Source: Cyclobacteriaceae bacterium (GTDB taxonomy: Bacteria > Bacteroidota > Bacteroidia > Cytophagales > Cyclobacteriaceae). Taken from it: a DNA stretch of 64,000 bases. A model generated the notes under the pieces. The model searched no databases and was not told the origin of the DNA. It saw only the letters and a program-made list of their open reading frames with translations. Every line of letters begins with the position of its first letter. Positions within the stretch are counted from its first letter, which is position 1. This document shows positions 53,948-62,983 of this stretch, in pieces. The translations under genes were made by a program, and so were the position numbers. The DNA is taken from NCBI GenBank assembly GCA_019638395.1, contig JAHBTX010000003.1, positions 434,001-498,000 of the forward strand, in the 5' to 3' direction.

Positions 53948-55738
53948 TTACGAATTACCTGTTTGAAATCCGATGCTGGGTCGTTTCGATTTTCCAGGTT
54001 TTATTTCAAACTCACGTACATCATCTAAAATAATAGTCTCCATTAATTCAGGTGTGCGCTCTTCTTTTTTCATAGAAGCTAATCGCAGGTGTTGATTTTT
54101 TACTGATTCGCCCACTACCTGCCTAACGGAACGCGCGTTACCAAAATGCTGATCGCGTTCGGAATGCAAAAAAGTAAAGTAATCTTGCAGGTGTTTGCGC
54201 GCAGCTTCTTCTACAATAACACCTTCTTTTTTAAACAAGCCATGTGCAATGGTGTTCATTTCTTCTGGTGAGTAATCGGGAAACTCGAAGTACATATCAA
54301 ATCGTGATTTTAAACCGGGATTTGATTCGATAAACTGGTGCATGTTTTCGGTGTAACCCGCTACAATTACACCAAATTTACCGCGGTTATCTTCCATGCG
54401 CTTCAGAATAATCTGAATAGCTTCGCCACCAAAATCGTATTGCGATCCTTTGCCATGTGCCAAAGAATAAGCTTCATCAATAAACAGAATGCCTCCCATG
54501 GCTTCATTAATTTTTTCTCCGGTTTTCAAGGCGGTTTGTCCTACATAACCAGCCACCAACCCTTCACGATCCACTTCTACCAAATGTCCTTTTTCCAAAA
54601 TGCCAAGTCCTTTGTAAACTTTTGCCAGTATGCGTGCTACGGTAGTCTTACCTGTGCCGGGGTTACCCGTAAACACCGTGTGCAGCGAAAACTTGTTTAA
54701 AAAATCTTTACCGGTTTCCTGGTAAAACTTTACCAGCTTCACCATCTCGTTTACTTCTTGTTTTATCTTAGTGAGGCCAGTTAAGGAGTTTAATTCAGCA
54801 AGACTTTCAAATAAAAGATCTTCGGCATTTTTGGTTGCAGGGGCAGAACCGGTTGTTGCCTGAGTTGCATTACCTACAGCAAGTTGAATTCCGTTGGTTA
54901 ATATGGGGGCATCACCCTCTTCGGCTTCATCAGCTACTCTAAAAGGTATGGTAGCAATAAGGTTATCCATAAACACCACTTCCATGGTGTAGGCATCGCT
55001 GCTCCACCGGCCGGGTGTTTCGCCACCCCAGCCCGGAAAGAGTGTATAGGTTTGGCCTAATGTATTGGCGGCCACATAGGTAATGTACGAGCTGCTTCCT
55101 TTCAGCAAACCGGCTTTATCATAAAAGTTGAAGAACAACTCAGTATAATAATCGCTGTGCACTTTATTCTTAAACCGGAAATCGCTCCACACATAGCGGG
55201 TTTCTTTTTGGCTAAAGGTTTTGAGGTAGCGTTTATTTTCTTGTGTAGAGGCCTTTCCATCGCCTTCAAAGAGTTTTATAGATTCAATGTCAAAAAACAA
55301 ATTTTCACCTTTTCGTGCAGCCCCTACATCTTCCACGTAAAAAGTTGTTTCGCCCACTTTCACCTCATCGATGTAACCTTCCCATACATAAACGCCTTTG
55401 AGCCAGAATGTACCATAAGTTGATTGCCCCCACGAATCGCGGAAATAGACGATGTTCTCATCTTTACCGATTACGCGCTTTTGTTCGAGGTTACATAACT
55501 CCCTGCGGTGTGTGCCGTTTACAAAAAAACATTTCAGGCGCACGTTGGCTTCCCACTCGGCCTCATCAAACAGTTTATTAAAAACCGAAAATTCTACCCG
55601 GATGTATGTGGTTTCGTACCGGTCATACACTTTGCGGTATTTTTTGGTGGCATCGGCCATCCATTCGTCACTGGAGTGTACCTTAATACTGCGGAATTTA
55701 TATTTGCCCGGTTGGTTTTTGTTTTCGTTGGAATCCAT
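53948..55738 (-). CDS. CbxX/CfxQ-type AAA+ ATPase with two N-terminal beta domains
   Basis: This 596-residue protein has two related beta-rich domains (about 12-140 and 145-280, each with a Y..V..F/FY or W..Y pattern such as YIRVEFSVFNKL and YVWSDFRFKNKV), a linker, then an AAA+ module at about 320-570. Walker A is GNPGTGKTTVARI, Walker B GGILFIDEAYSL, sensor FGVIVAGYTENM, and arginine finger region LKSRFDMYFEFPDY. HFGNARSVRQVV ends the small domain. CbxX-type ATPases remodel protein complexes (Rubisco activation, type VII secretion). The client here is unknown; the N-terminal pair probably selects it. Confidence 0.88.
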   Translation of the reverse strand: MDSNENKNQPGKYKFRSIKVHSSDEWMADATKKYRKVYDRYETTYIRVEFSVFNKLFDEAEWEANVRLKCFFVNGTHRRELCNLEQKRVIGKDENIVYFRDSWGQSTYGTFWLKGVYVWEGYIDEVKVGETTFYVEDVGAARKGENLFFDIESIKLFEGDGKASTQENKRYLKTFSQKETRYVWSDFRFKNKVHSDYYTELFFNFYDKAGLLKGSSSYITYVAANTLGQTYTLFPGWGGETPGRWSSDAYTMEVVFMDNLIATIPFRVADEAEEGDAPILTNGIQLAVGNATQATTGSAPATKNAEDLLFESLAELNSLTGLTKIKQEVNEMVKLVKFYQETGKDFLNKFSLHTVFTGNPGTGKTTVARILAKVYKGLGILEKGHLVEVDREGLVAGYVGQTALKTGEKINEAMGGILFIDEAYSLAHGKGSQYDFGGEAIQIILKRMEDNRGKFGVIVAGYTENMHQFIESNPGLKSRFDMYFEFPDYSPEEMNTIAHGLFKKEGVIVEEAARKHLQDYFTFLHSERDQHFGNARSVRQVVGESVKNQHLRLASMKKEERTPELMETIILDDVREFEIKPGKSKRPSIGFQTGNS

Positions 55739-55814
55739 ACAGACCTACTTATGTTGGGCATCTAAGGTAAAGAAAAACGGGTGTTGAAATGTTGAGGGTT
55801 TGTAAAAAAAGAGA

Positions 55815-56393
55815 TTAATTTTTTACCCTAAACCCAATCCGCCAAACGCCCCGCACCTGGTTGGTTGAATAACCTACCGCCTTATCGGTTGGATATAATT
55901 GCTGAATGGTTGCATCAGTACTAAATGCTATTTCTTTGCCAGGTGTACCGTGGCAGGCAAGGCAAAGTGGTTGTGTTATAATGGGTTTAAAGAAAAGCAC
56001 GGAATCGTCTTTTAATACAAGTTTTGGCGTAATGGCTTTGTTTTCACTCAGGTCGATGCTAAATCCCTTTAAGATAAATGTTGCCAGTTCATCGGCTTTG
56101 TTGTTGGGGTTGCGCACTTTGTTACTAACCCGTTTTATCGATGCCTTAAATGCGGTAGATAGCGAATCGGTGAGGGGGTAGGCGCGCAGGTTACAGTAGT
56201 GTAAGGCCGAGTCGATGCCACCTTGCTGCAAGGCTTTTTGCAATTCACCACTCAGTGTTTCAAATGAAAGTTTAGCAATTGCATTACCCCGCGAAATGTA
56301 GGTAGTGTCTATTTGAGAATAACTTTGTAAAGATTTTTTGCTGTTGCACGAGATGAGGGCAACAATAGCAAAGAATAGTATTGGATTTTTCAT
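55815..56393 (-). CDS. DUF3365 heme-binding lipoprotein
   Basis: This 192-residue protein has a lipoprotein signal (ALISC, Cys16) and the DUF3365 pattern: CNLRAYPLTDSLS, KRVSNKVRNPNNKAD, a c-type heme motif CLACH, and FSTDATIQQLYPTDKAVGY. DUF3365 (Tll0287-like) domains bind one heme c and are thought to act as redox or gas sensors. It lies 38 bp downstream of the LytTR regulator on the same strand. Confidence 0.88.
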   Translation of the reverse strand: MKNPILFFAIVALISCNSKKSLQSYSQIDTTYISRGNAIAKLSFETLSGELQKALQQGGIDSALHYCNLRAYPLTDSLSTAFKASIKRVSNKVRNPNNKADELATFILKGFSIDLSENKAITPKLVLKDDSVLFFKPIITQPLCLACHGTPGKEIAFSTDATIQQLYPTDKAVGYSTNQVRGVWRIGFRVKN

Positions 56394-56431
56394 GGTGGGA
56401 ATTTCGGAAAATAATATTCCAAAATAACAGG

Positions 56432-57214
56432 TTAATGAACTCCATCAAACCACTCTTTAAAATCGCTTACCTTTTCGCGGCTTACAATTATTTCGGGTTC
56501 CCATTTTATGTGTAACGAAATTTTTAAGCGGCTATTGGAATGTACCACAACATCCTGGATAGCACTGATGTGGAGAATATAACTGCGGTTAATCCGTTTA
56601 AAGATTTTCGGATCTAGTATTTCGTCCAAGCTCTCAAGCGTATAGTCAATTATAAACTTGCGCAGTTGGTTGGTAACCAAATAGACATCGCGACCATCCG
56701 CAAAAAACAAGCTGATCTGATCTGTTGTTATTGATTTGATGTGATCGCCCAACTTTACCATAAATCGGTTTTTGTAGTTTCTTTCCGTTGGGCTTAATGA
56801 TTGCAAGGCCTCGTTGCGTTCATCGCCCCAGCGTAGTTGGTTGCCAAGGCTTTCTATTTTTTTTAAGCTGTTGGTTAGGTCAGTAAAGGTGATAGGCTTC
56901 AGCAGGTAATCGATACCATTTACTTTGAAGGCATCCAGCGCATATTCGTTGTAAGCTGTGATGAAGATTACCGGCTTGTTGATTTTTACTTCTTTAAAAA
57001 TTTCAAAACTCATTCCGTCTTTCAACTGAATGTCCATAAAAATTAAATCGATGGAAGTTTGATTTGCCACCAGCCAGTTTACAGCTCCTTCTACTGAGTC
57101 AACAATACCTTTCACCGCAATGGCATCGCTGTACCGGGTCAGGTAGCGCTCCAGTTTTTCGGCAGCCGGAGTCTCGTCTTCTACAATCAATACTTTTAAC
57201 GAGTGGCTATTCAT
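56432..57214 (-). CDS. LytTR response regulator
   Basis: This 260-residue regulator has a receiver (1-120) with VEDE (11-14), phospho-acceptor Asp61 in IFMDIQL, TAYNEYALDAF and Lys in YLLKPI. The LytTR DNA-binding domain (about 150-255) shows FMVKLGDHIKSI, FFADGRDVYLV and FKRINRSYILHI. It overlaps the pseudokinase gene upstream by 4 bp. It would receive phosphate from the kinase at 58257-59309. Confidence 0.93.
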   Translation of the reverse strand: MNSHSLKVLIVEDETPAAEKLERYLTRYSDAIAVKGIVDSVEGAVNWLVANQTSIDLIFMDIQLKDGMSFEIFKEVKINKPVIFITAYNEYALDAFKVNGIDYLLKPITFTDLTNSLKKIESLGNQLRWGDERNEALQSLSPTERNYKNRFMVKLGDHIKSITTDQISLFFADGRDVYLVTNQLRKFIIDYTLESLDEILDPKIFKRINRSYILHISAIQDVVVHSNSRLKISLHIKWEPEIIVSREKVSDFKEWFDGVH

Positions 57215-58260
57215 GAGTCAACTTCATCTGCAATTTGTACGATTGGAAATTTAATATAATTTTCTTTGCCGGCTTTAACCTGTACAAACGGATTCTCGCT
57301 GAAAAATGAGTAGGAACGCTTTAACCGATTATACGCCTGCAGACTTTCCTGATGTAACAATAGTTTATCGTTAAGGGTATGTTGTAGTACCAGGTATTCA
57401 TCACCTTCTTCCAGATGTAACCGGATAACCAAAGGCGATTCTTTTGATAGTAACGTATTGCGAACGATGGAATCGATCGTAACCAGCAACGAACCCGGAA
57501 TGAGTTGTATATCTTTTGTATTGCTAACGGTTACGAGCAGGTTAAGTTGGTTATGGTGTTTGTAATTGAGAAGCTTGATCAGGTGCCCGGCTGCCTGCAA
57601 CTCTTCATCCAGCGAAATTAATTCTTTGTGCCGGTTAATCAATCCGTAACGATAGATGCCGGCCAGGTAATCTATCTGTTCTTCGGCCTTATCCACATTG
57701 TGTTGCATGGTGAGAATCAGATTCTCTAAACTTTCGTAAAGTAAATCGGGATTAATATCATTTTTGAAGGATATAAAATCCGATTCCAGTTTTTCGCGCA
57801 ATTTCTTTTCTTGCAGCAGCAGCAGCGTATTTTCCTGATTCAGATAAAAATTACTGAAGAACAGCACATTGTAGAGCACTCCAATAGCACCATAAATGGC
57901 TAAAAATACATATAACTCATTGTGGCTGATGGCAAAGCCAACAACATAATAATAGTAGGCCCAAATGGAAACGGTTATCAAAAACAATGAGATGGTTAAG
58001 GTAGCCACTACCTGGATAATGATTCTTCGCCTGATCGTTTGTTTGCTCAACCACGTTTCTGAAGCAGCAAGGGTAAAACGCATAGCTTCAAGCGAAATGT
58101 AAGCCAGGCCAATACATACGTAAACTTCTGCGCCACTAAAAATATTTTCGAGTTCAGAAAAATTATTGTTAATAAGTAAAATGAGCAGGTACACCATTAC
58201 ACCCAACACGGGTGCCGAAAGTATGCGGAATAGCGCCTGGTGTATGAAAAGCCGGTTCAT
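57211..58260 (-). CDS. LytS-like pseudo-histidine kinase
   Basis: This 349-residue protein has about four transmembrane helices (residues 10-140) and a region aligned with His_kinase (LytS) domains. The phospho-acceptor motif normally reads NPHFLFN; here it is NPDLLYES with Asp172. The N-box equivalent (TIDSIVRNTLL) is also degenerate and no glycine-rich ATP lid is clear. Hence it is likely catalytically dead and acts as a regulator or co-sensor of the neighbouring kinase. It overlaps both neighbours by 4 bp. Confidence 0.8.
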   Translation of the reverse strand: MNRLFIHQALFRILSAPVLGVMVYLLILLINNNFSELENIFSGAEVYVCIGLAYISLEAMRFTLAASETWLSKQTIRRRIIIQVVATLTISLFLITVSIWAYYYYVVGFAISHNELYVFLAIYGAIGVLYNVLFFSNFYLNQENTLLLLQEKKLREKLESDFISFKNDINPDLLYESLENLILTMQHNVDKAEEQIDYLAGIYRYGLINRHKELISLDEELQAAGHLIKLLNYKHHNQLNLLVTVSNTKDIQLIPGSLLVTIDSIVRNTLLSKESPLVIRLHLEEGDEYLVLQHTLNDKLLLHQESLQAYNRLKRSYSFFSENPFVQVKAGKENYIKFPIVQIADEVDS

Positions 58261-59309
58261 GTTCGCGGTGCAGTAGATTTGGGTTGTGGTTTGATTACCG
58301 GCAAGGCTACCGTAAAACGCGTTTCGTTTTTAATTTTTACTGCTTCTGTTGTAAAGAATTGATAACGCTTAATGATATTCTGTAAGCCAATTTGCAAACT
58401 CTCGACCTGTACAGTGCCTGTTTTTGAATTACTTACGATAATCTGCGTGTTATCCAAAGCCGAGATGTAGATGAGTAATGGTTGTTCTTTGGAAATTTTA
58501 TTATGCTTCACAGCATTTTCAACTAATAATTGCAATGTCATGGGGGGAATCAACGTGTGATACAAATTTCTAGGCAGGTTGATTTCAAGCGTTAAATGTT
58601 GTTCATAACGAGCCTGCAACAGGTAATAATAGGCTTTCACAAACTCTATTTCTTCGCTAACCGTTACTAACTTTTCTTTTTGGTTGTCGATAACATATCG
58701 AAATGTATCGGCCATCCTGCGAATAAATTGTTCGGCCAGGGCTATGTCTTTATAGAGCAAGGAAGAGACAGTATTAAGGCAATTGAAAAGGTAGTGTGGA
58801 CTAATTTGTGTTTTTAATGAATTGAATTGTAACTCCAGTTGCAACCGGTCCAACTGCATGGCTTCCACCTGGGTTTTGGCATAATAGCGATACGAATAAA
58901 ACAAGCCATAAAAAATTTCTGAAATGAATAAGGTAATAATGAGTAAAATACCCATTCGGATAACATCGTCATTTCTGATTTCCAATAGCAAAATGCTGGC
59001 TGTAATAGAGAATAGCAGCACCAGAATTCCGTTAAGCAGAAAACCTGAAATAAAGCGTGCTAAAAAATGTGTACGCCAATCTATCCACTTATCCAGCAGC
59101 TTGTCGAACTGCCAGGCAATAAAAGCAGTGATGTTGATGATAACTGTAAATACAATAAATTCATACGCTTCAAATTTTACCGATGGAAATCTTCCTTCGG
59201 CACTGTAAAAAATGTACACGAAGAAGAGTATGCCCAGCAGGGTACACATGAGCATAAGTGTGCCGTACTTTTTCATGAAGGTGTGGGGAAAGTATAGTGG
59301 AGCTTCCAT
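58257..59309 (-). CDS. LytS-family sensor histidine kinase
   Basis: This 350-residue membrane kinase has four hydrophobic helices at 15-140. The phospho-acceptor is His172 (SPHYLFNCLNT). The N-box is LVENAVKHNK and a G-rich motif VQIGLQNIIKRY follows. It phosphorylates the LytTR regulator two genes downstream. The ATG follows the repeat-protein stop by 35 bp, so the four genes probably form one unit. Confidence 0.9.
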   Translation of the reverse strand: MEAPLYFPHTFMKKYGTLMLMCTLLGILFFVYIFYSAEGRFPSVKFEAYEFIVFTVIINITAFIAWQFDKLLDKWIDWRTHFLARFISGFLLNGILVLLFSITASILLLEIRNDDVIRMGILLIITLFISEIFYGLFYSYRYYAKTQVEAMQLDRLQLELQFNSLKTQISPHYLFNCLNTVSSLLYKDIALAEQFIRRMADTFRYVIDNQKEKLVTVSEEIEFVKAYYYLLQARYEQHLTLEINLPRNLYHTLIPPMTLQLLVENAVKHNKISKEQPLLIYISALDNTQIIVSNSKTGTVQVESLQIGLQNIIKRYQFFTTEAVKIKNETRFTVALPVIKPQPKSTAPRT

Positions 59310-59344
59310 GCAGCCCCAAACTACTTAATTTTTATTTGAAAAGT

Positions 59345-60763
59345 TTAACGATCTAATGCACGCAAGGCCCGGCCATAGTAGGTTTCGGAGCCAATTTTGC
59401 GGGCAACATCGCGGTAAGTGTTTTTTAAAGATTCGCTTCCGTTGCGCACTCGGGGAGCCAACTGGGTTAAAACTTCCGTGAGGTAATGATCGGAGCTAAT
59501 TGAGCGTGCGGCTTGTAACACTGCCGTAACATTTGCTTCCGTAATTTCGCTTCTATCGGTGGCAGATTTATAAACCTGCGATTTGTAATGATCGCTACCC
59601 ATGCCTGAAGCAGATTCCAGTACCAACTTAAATCCGGCATCGGATAAATGCTGCCGCTCTAATAAGCGGGTTAATACCTCCGTGCGGTAATGATCGCTTT
59701 TAATGGATTGGGTAACAGGTAATAACTCGTTTAGTACTTTTTCGTCAATGGCTTGCCCGATCATAGATCGTATAACCTCCGATTTATAATGATCGGAATT
59801 AATATCTTTTACAGATTCTACGGTGCGTTGATGAGCAGTGGGTGAAAGATCGCGTTCCAACGCTTTGCGCAATACAACCGAGCGGTAATGATCTGAATTA
59901 ATTGATTTGGAAGTATTAATCATTTCAGTTACAACATCATCAGTAAGATTACGCTGTTGCATCAATGAGGTGAGTACTTCTGTTTTGTAATGATCGGAAT
60001 TAATTTTAGCTGCCGAAGCAAGTGCAACCTTAACACTTTCTATGGAAGCAGGTTGTACGCGTAATGCCTCTTTAATAACCTGTGTTTTGTAATGATCGCT
60101 GTTCATTTTATTTGTAACAGTAAACACCGCTACAGCAGCATCTTTATTCTTTAAGAACCTATCCAGATTATCTTGTAAAAATTCGCTTAGGTAGTGATCG
60201 GAATTCATATTGCCGGTAACCTTCAACACCACCGCTTCATAATCCTTTTCCAGCACCGGCTTTTTCATAAGCAGGCGTGCATAATGCGATTTTACATGAT
60301 CACTTTTTATGGCCTCAATTTCGTTTAGTACTGCTTGGGTACCTCCTTTAGCAAAAAAACGGTTTACCCGGCTATCAGCAGCAATCGTGGTGGTGCGCAC
60401 AACTTCGGGTAGCACTTCTGCAAGCCATTTACGGCCCTCCGGATCGAAGTTGATTTCAGTACGGCCTTCGTAATATCGTTTTATCAATACACTGCCCTCG
60501 CGTGTAATTTTAATGGTACGCCTGGTGCCAAACGAAGTTTTGGTTACTTCAAAATAACCATCGTTCGACATAGAGATGATATCACGGTCATCATCACTTA
60601 CTTCAATTGTTCCGCGGATTTCGATATTGAAACTGTTGAAGGGATCGGATGTTCGGTAAGTGGTTTTGGAGTCGTTACGTGAAATGGATACACTCACACG
60701 CTCAGATTGGCCTTTACCCGAAAGGGCAACCAACGTAAGCAAAAGAAAATAGACGAATCTCAT
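59345..60763 (-). CDS. Secreted protein of about ten 34-residue SDHY repeats
   Basis: The ATG at 60763 gives a signal peptide (MRFVYFLLLTLVALSGKGQ) and a 472-residue product. Residues 21-125 form a beta-rich head. From about 140 a helical repeat follows with the core I/M-x-S-D-H-Y-K/R-T/S-x-V-L. The SDH triplet falls at 154, 188, 222, 256, 290, 323, 356, 390 and 424, and a diverged copy (SET) at 459. Spacing is 33-35 residues. This looks like an alpha-solenoid of HEAT/TPR type. It may be a periplasmic sensor partner for the adjacent kinase. I know no named family. Confidence 0.85.
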   Translation of the reverse strand: MRFVYFLLLTLVALSGKGQSERVSVSISRNDSKTTYRTSDPFNSFNIEIRGTIEVSDDDRDIISMSNDGYFEVTKTSFGTRRTIKITREGSVLIKRYYEGRTEINFDPEGRKWLAEVLPEVVRTTTIAADSRVNRFFAKGGTQAVLNEIEAIKSDHVKSHYARLLMKKPVLEKDYEAVVLKVTGNMNSDHYLSEFLQDNLDRFLKNKDAAVAVFTVTNKMNSDHYKTQVIKEALRVQPASIESVKVALASAAKINSDHYKTEVLTSLMQQRNLTDDVVTEMINTSKSINSDHYRSVVLRKALERDLSPTAHQRTVESVKDINSDHYKSEVIRSMIGQAIDEKVLNELLPVTQSIKSDHYRTEVLTRLLERQHLSDAGFKLVLESASGMGSDHYKSQVYKSATDRSEITEANVTAVLQAARSISSDHYLTEVLTQLAPRVRNGSESLKNTYRDVARKIGSETYYGRALRALDR

Positions 60764-60872
60764 AAAAGCGGTTTTATTAACCTGATACGGGGCAAAGGTG
60801 GGGTAGGGATTCAACTCCGCCAATCGTAATGAAATGAACTGCGGTATTGGTGTAGTGAGTTGTAATATTGTG

Positions 60873-62063
60873 CTAAGTAGCTTTATTAGCGATCAGATAT
60901 AAAAAATCAGTTAACCCGATTACCTCGGTATCTTTCGAAATTGGATAACGATCGTACCCCGGATAGACAACAAACTTGGTAGTTGCCGAAATATCTTCAC
61001 TTGCAGTGTGAAAGCCTTTGTTAACAGTAGGGGCAAGCCCTCGTTTAACCTCAACAGCCCAAACTTCTTTGTTGGGCCCTTCCAGAACTAAATCAATTTC
61101 ACTTTGCGAGGTAGATCGGTAGTAACTGTACCTCCATTTATCTGAAAGTTGACTGATAATATTTTCAATTACAAAGCCTTCCCAGCTTGCGCCTGATGCC
61201 GGGTTTCCAATTAAACTTTCAAACGTTGAAATATTGAGTAGTTTATGCAAAATACCGCTATCGCGAATGTAAATCTTGGGCGATTTCACCAGCCGCTTTT
61301 TACTGTTTCCAAACCAGGGCTGTATCTGGCGTACCATATAAAACGCTGTAAGTGTATCCAGATATGATTTTATAGTTGTATGAGATACTTCCAGGCTGTG
61401 GCCAAGTTTAGAGAAATTAGTTTGCTGACCATGGTAATGCGCCAACATAGCCCAGAAACGCTTCATATGTTGGGGTGATATTCGAGGTCCCATGTTAGGG
61501 ATATCCCGCTCTACATATGTTGAAATAAAATTAGTTCTCCATTGCCAGCTTTCGTCTTCTGTGGCGGCAAGATAGCTATCCGGAAAGCCACCTCTTAACC
61601 ATAATTTATCAGCATTAAATCCGGTTGGATCAACAGCGTAAATTTCACTTACATTAAATGGACTTAATTCCAGGTAGTGAATACGGCCTGCTAATGTTTC
61701 TGCAGACTTCTGTAACAAATCTCGCGAGGCAGAGCCCAATAATAAAAACTGACCTGCCTTTTCTCCTGCTCGCTTACGTATATCGACAATACTGCGAAGG
61801 GTGCGAAACAGTTCGGGTTTACGTTGAACTTCATCAATAATTACCAGATGATTATCTAACCTTTTTAGATAACTCTCGGCATCGTTTAATTTATTCAGAT
61901 CGCTGTCGAGTTCCAGATCCAGGTAAATACTTTTTTTGGATTGAAGTTCTGCTTCAGTTAAAGCAAGTGTGGTTTTTCCTACCTGGCGTGGACCAAGCAA
62001 GGCCACAACAGGTGCTTGTTGTAGGGAGGCTGCCAGGTTATTTGATAACGCTCGTTTCAGCAT
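60873..62063 (-). CDS. ATP-binding protein with AAA and DUF4143 domains
   Basis: This 396-residue protein has a P-loop GPRQVGKTTLA (24-34), Walker B HLVIIDEVQRKPELF, and sensor FLLLGSASRDLL. The DUF4143 domain follows (about 200-370: RDSGILHKLL, GASWEGFVIENI, EIDLVLEGPNKEVWAVEVKRG, a PD-(D/E)XK-like patch). This family is widespread and mobile in bacteria and archaea, with unknown role. The gene is preceded by a duplicated palindrome. Confidence 0.92.
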   Translation of the reverse strand: MLKRALSNNLAASLQQAPVVALLGPRQVGKTTLALTEAELQSKKSIYLDLELDSDLNKLNDAESYLKRLDNHLVIIDEVQRKPELFRTLRSIVDIRKRAGEKAGQFLLLGSASRDLLQKSAETLAGRIHYLELSPFNVSEIYAVDPTGFNADKLWLRGGFPDSYLAATEDESWQWRTNFISTYVERDIPNMGPRISPQHMKRFWAMLAHYHGQQTNFSKLGHSLEVSHTTIKSYLDTLTAFYMVRQIQPWFGNSKKRLVKSPKIYIRDSGILHKLLNISTFESLIGNPASGASWEGFVIENIISQLSDKWRYSYYRSTSQSEIDLVLEGPNKEVWAVEVKRGLAPTVNKGFHTASEDISATTKFVVYPGYDRYPISKDTEVIGLTDFLYLIANKAT

Positions 62064-62069
62064 TTATAT

Positions 62070-62156
62070 GAATTTTGAAATTATAACTTTCAATTTTCAC
62101 AAAAATAGACCATATTTTGTGAATTTTGAAAGTTTAACTTTCAATTTTCACAAAAA
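62070..62156. promoter_or_regulatory. Two 36-bp palindromic direct repeats before the DUF4143 ATPase
   Basis: Copies at 62070-62105 and 62121-62156 match at 34 of 36. Each is built around a ctttcaattttcac half with its partial inverse, and the second has the palindrome tgaaagtttaactttca. The first begins 6 bp upstream of the ATPase ATG; the second overlaps the last codons and stop of the RNA methyltransferase. Placement suggests an operator pair. Confidence 0.65.
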
Positions 62157-62939
62157 GCCACGTTGTCTGCGGGCTTCGAACACCACTACAGCAGCGGCAT
62201 TTGAAACATTCATCGAGTCGATCATGCCCTGCATAGGGATAATGATGTTGGCAGCGCTGTTTTGCACCCAAAGGTTAGATAGCCCCGTTGCTTCTGTGCC
62301 CATTACAATGGCGCATGGTTTAGTAAAGTCGGTTTGGTGGTAAGGTTTTGATGCTTTGAGGTACGTACAATAAATGTTGATCTGGTTTTGCTTCAGCCAG
62401 GCAATAGTTTCTTCGCTGGTAGCGGAAGCAATTTGTTTGGTAAACACGCACCCTACACTGCTTCGGATTACGTTGGGGTTATAAAAATCTGTTTGTGGGT
62501 CGCAGATAATTACAGCATCCACTCCGGCTGCATCGGCCGTTCGTAAAACAGCACCCAGGTTACCCGGTTTTTCAACAGCTTCTAAAATTAACAGCAGTGG
62601 GTTAGTACTTAGGTTAACATCCTGCAGCCGGTGTGTTTTTTGTTCGGCTACGGCCAGAATACCACCCGTGCTTTCGCGAATGGCAATTTTATCGAACACT
62701 TCTTTGGAGACCGGAATCAACAATTTGTCTTGCTTTAGTAAATCGCTCGATTCGTTGTAGTCTAAAATTTCTTCACAGAAAAAAATATTACCAATTCGAT
62801 AACCGGCTTCCACAGCCATGCGCACTTCTTTGGCACCCTCAACAATAAAAAGTTGTTGTTTTCTTCGTTCGCGTGGTTTCTCCAGCGCAAGCAAGCTTTT
62901 AATTTTTGGGTTTTGGGTGCTGGTAATGAGGAAGTGCAT
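62148..62939 (-). CDS. SpoU/TrmH-family RNA 2'-O-methyltransferase
   Basis: This 263-residue protein has an N-terminal substrate-binding part (STQNPKIKSLLALEKPRERR, IVEGAKEVRMAVEAG) and a SPOUT knot domain: LILEAVEKPGNLGAVLRTADAAG, IVMGTEATGLSNLW and IIPMQGMIDSMNVSNAAAV, the three SpoU motifs. It methylates the 2'-O of ribose in rRNA or tRNA; the closest described type is RlmB/TsnR-like. The last residues overlap the second palindromic repeat. Confidence 0.94.
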   Translation of the reverse strand: MHFLITSTQNPKIKSLLALEKPRERRKQQLFIVEGAKEVRMAVEAGYRIGNIFFCEEILDYNESSDLLKQDKLLIPVSKEVFDKIAIRESTGGILAVAEQKTHRLQDVNLSTNPLLLILEAVEKPGNLGAVLRTADAAGVDAVIICDPQTDFYNPNVIRSSVGCVFTKQIASATSEETIAWLKQNQINIYCTYLKASKPYHQTDFTKPCAIVMGTEATGLSNLWVQNSAANIIIPMQGMIDSMNVSNAAAVVVFEARRQRGFL

Positions 62940-62983
62940 GGTTACCTGAAACTTCTAACGTTTTTTGATAAAGTTTACACCCA

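Noticed and set aside
59380..60310. Regular repeats at about 102-bp spacing that could look like a CRISPR array
   Set aside because: The period is 34 codons and the frame is open throughout with conserved SDHY; it is a protein repeat. No cas gene is near.
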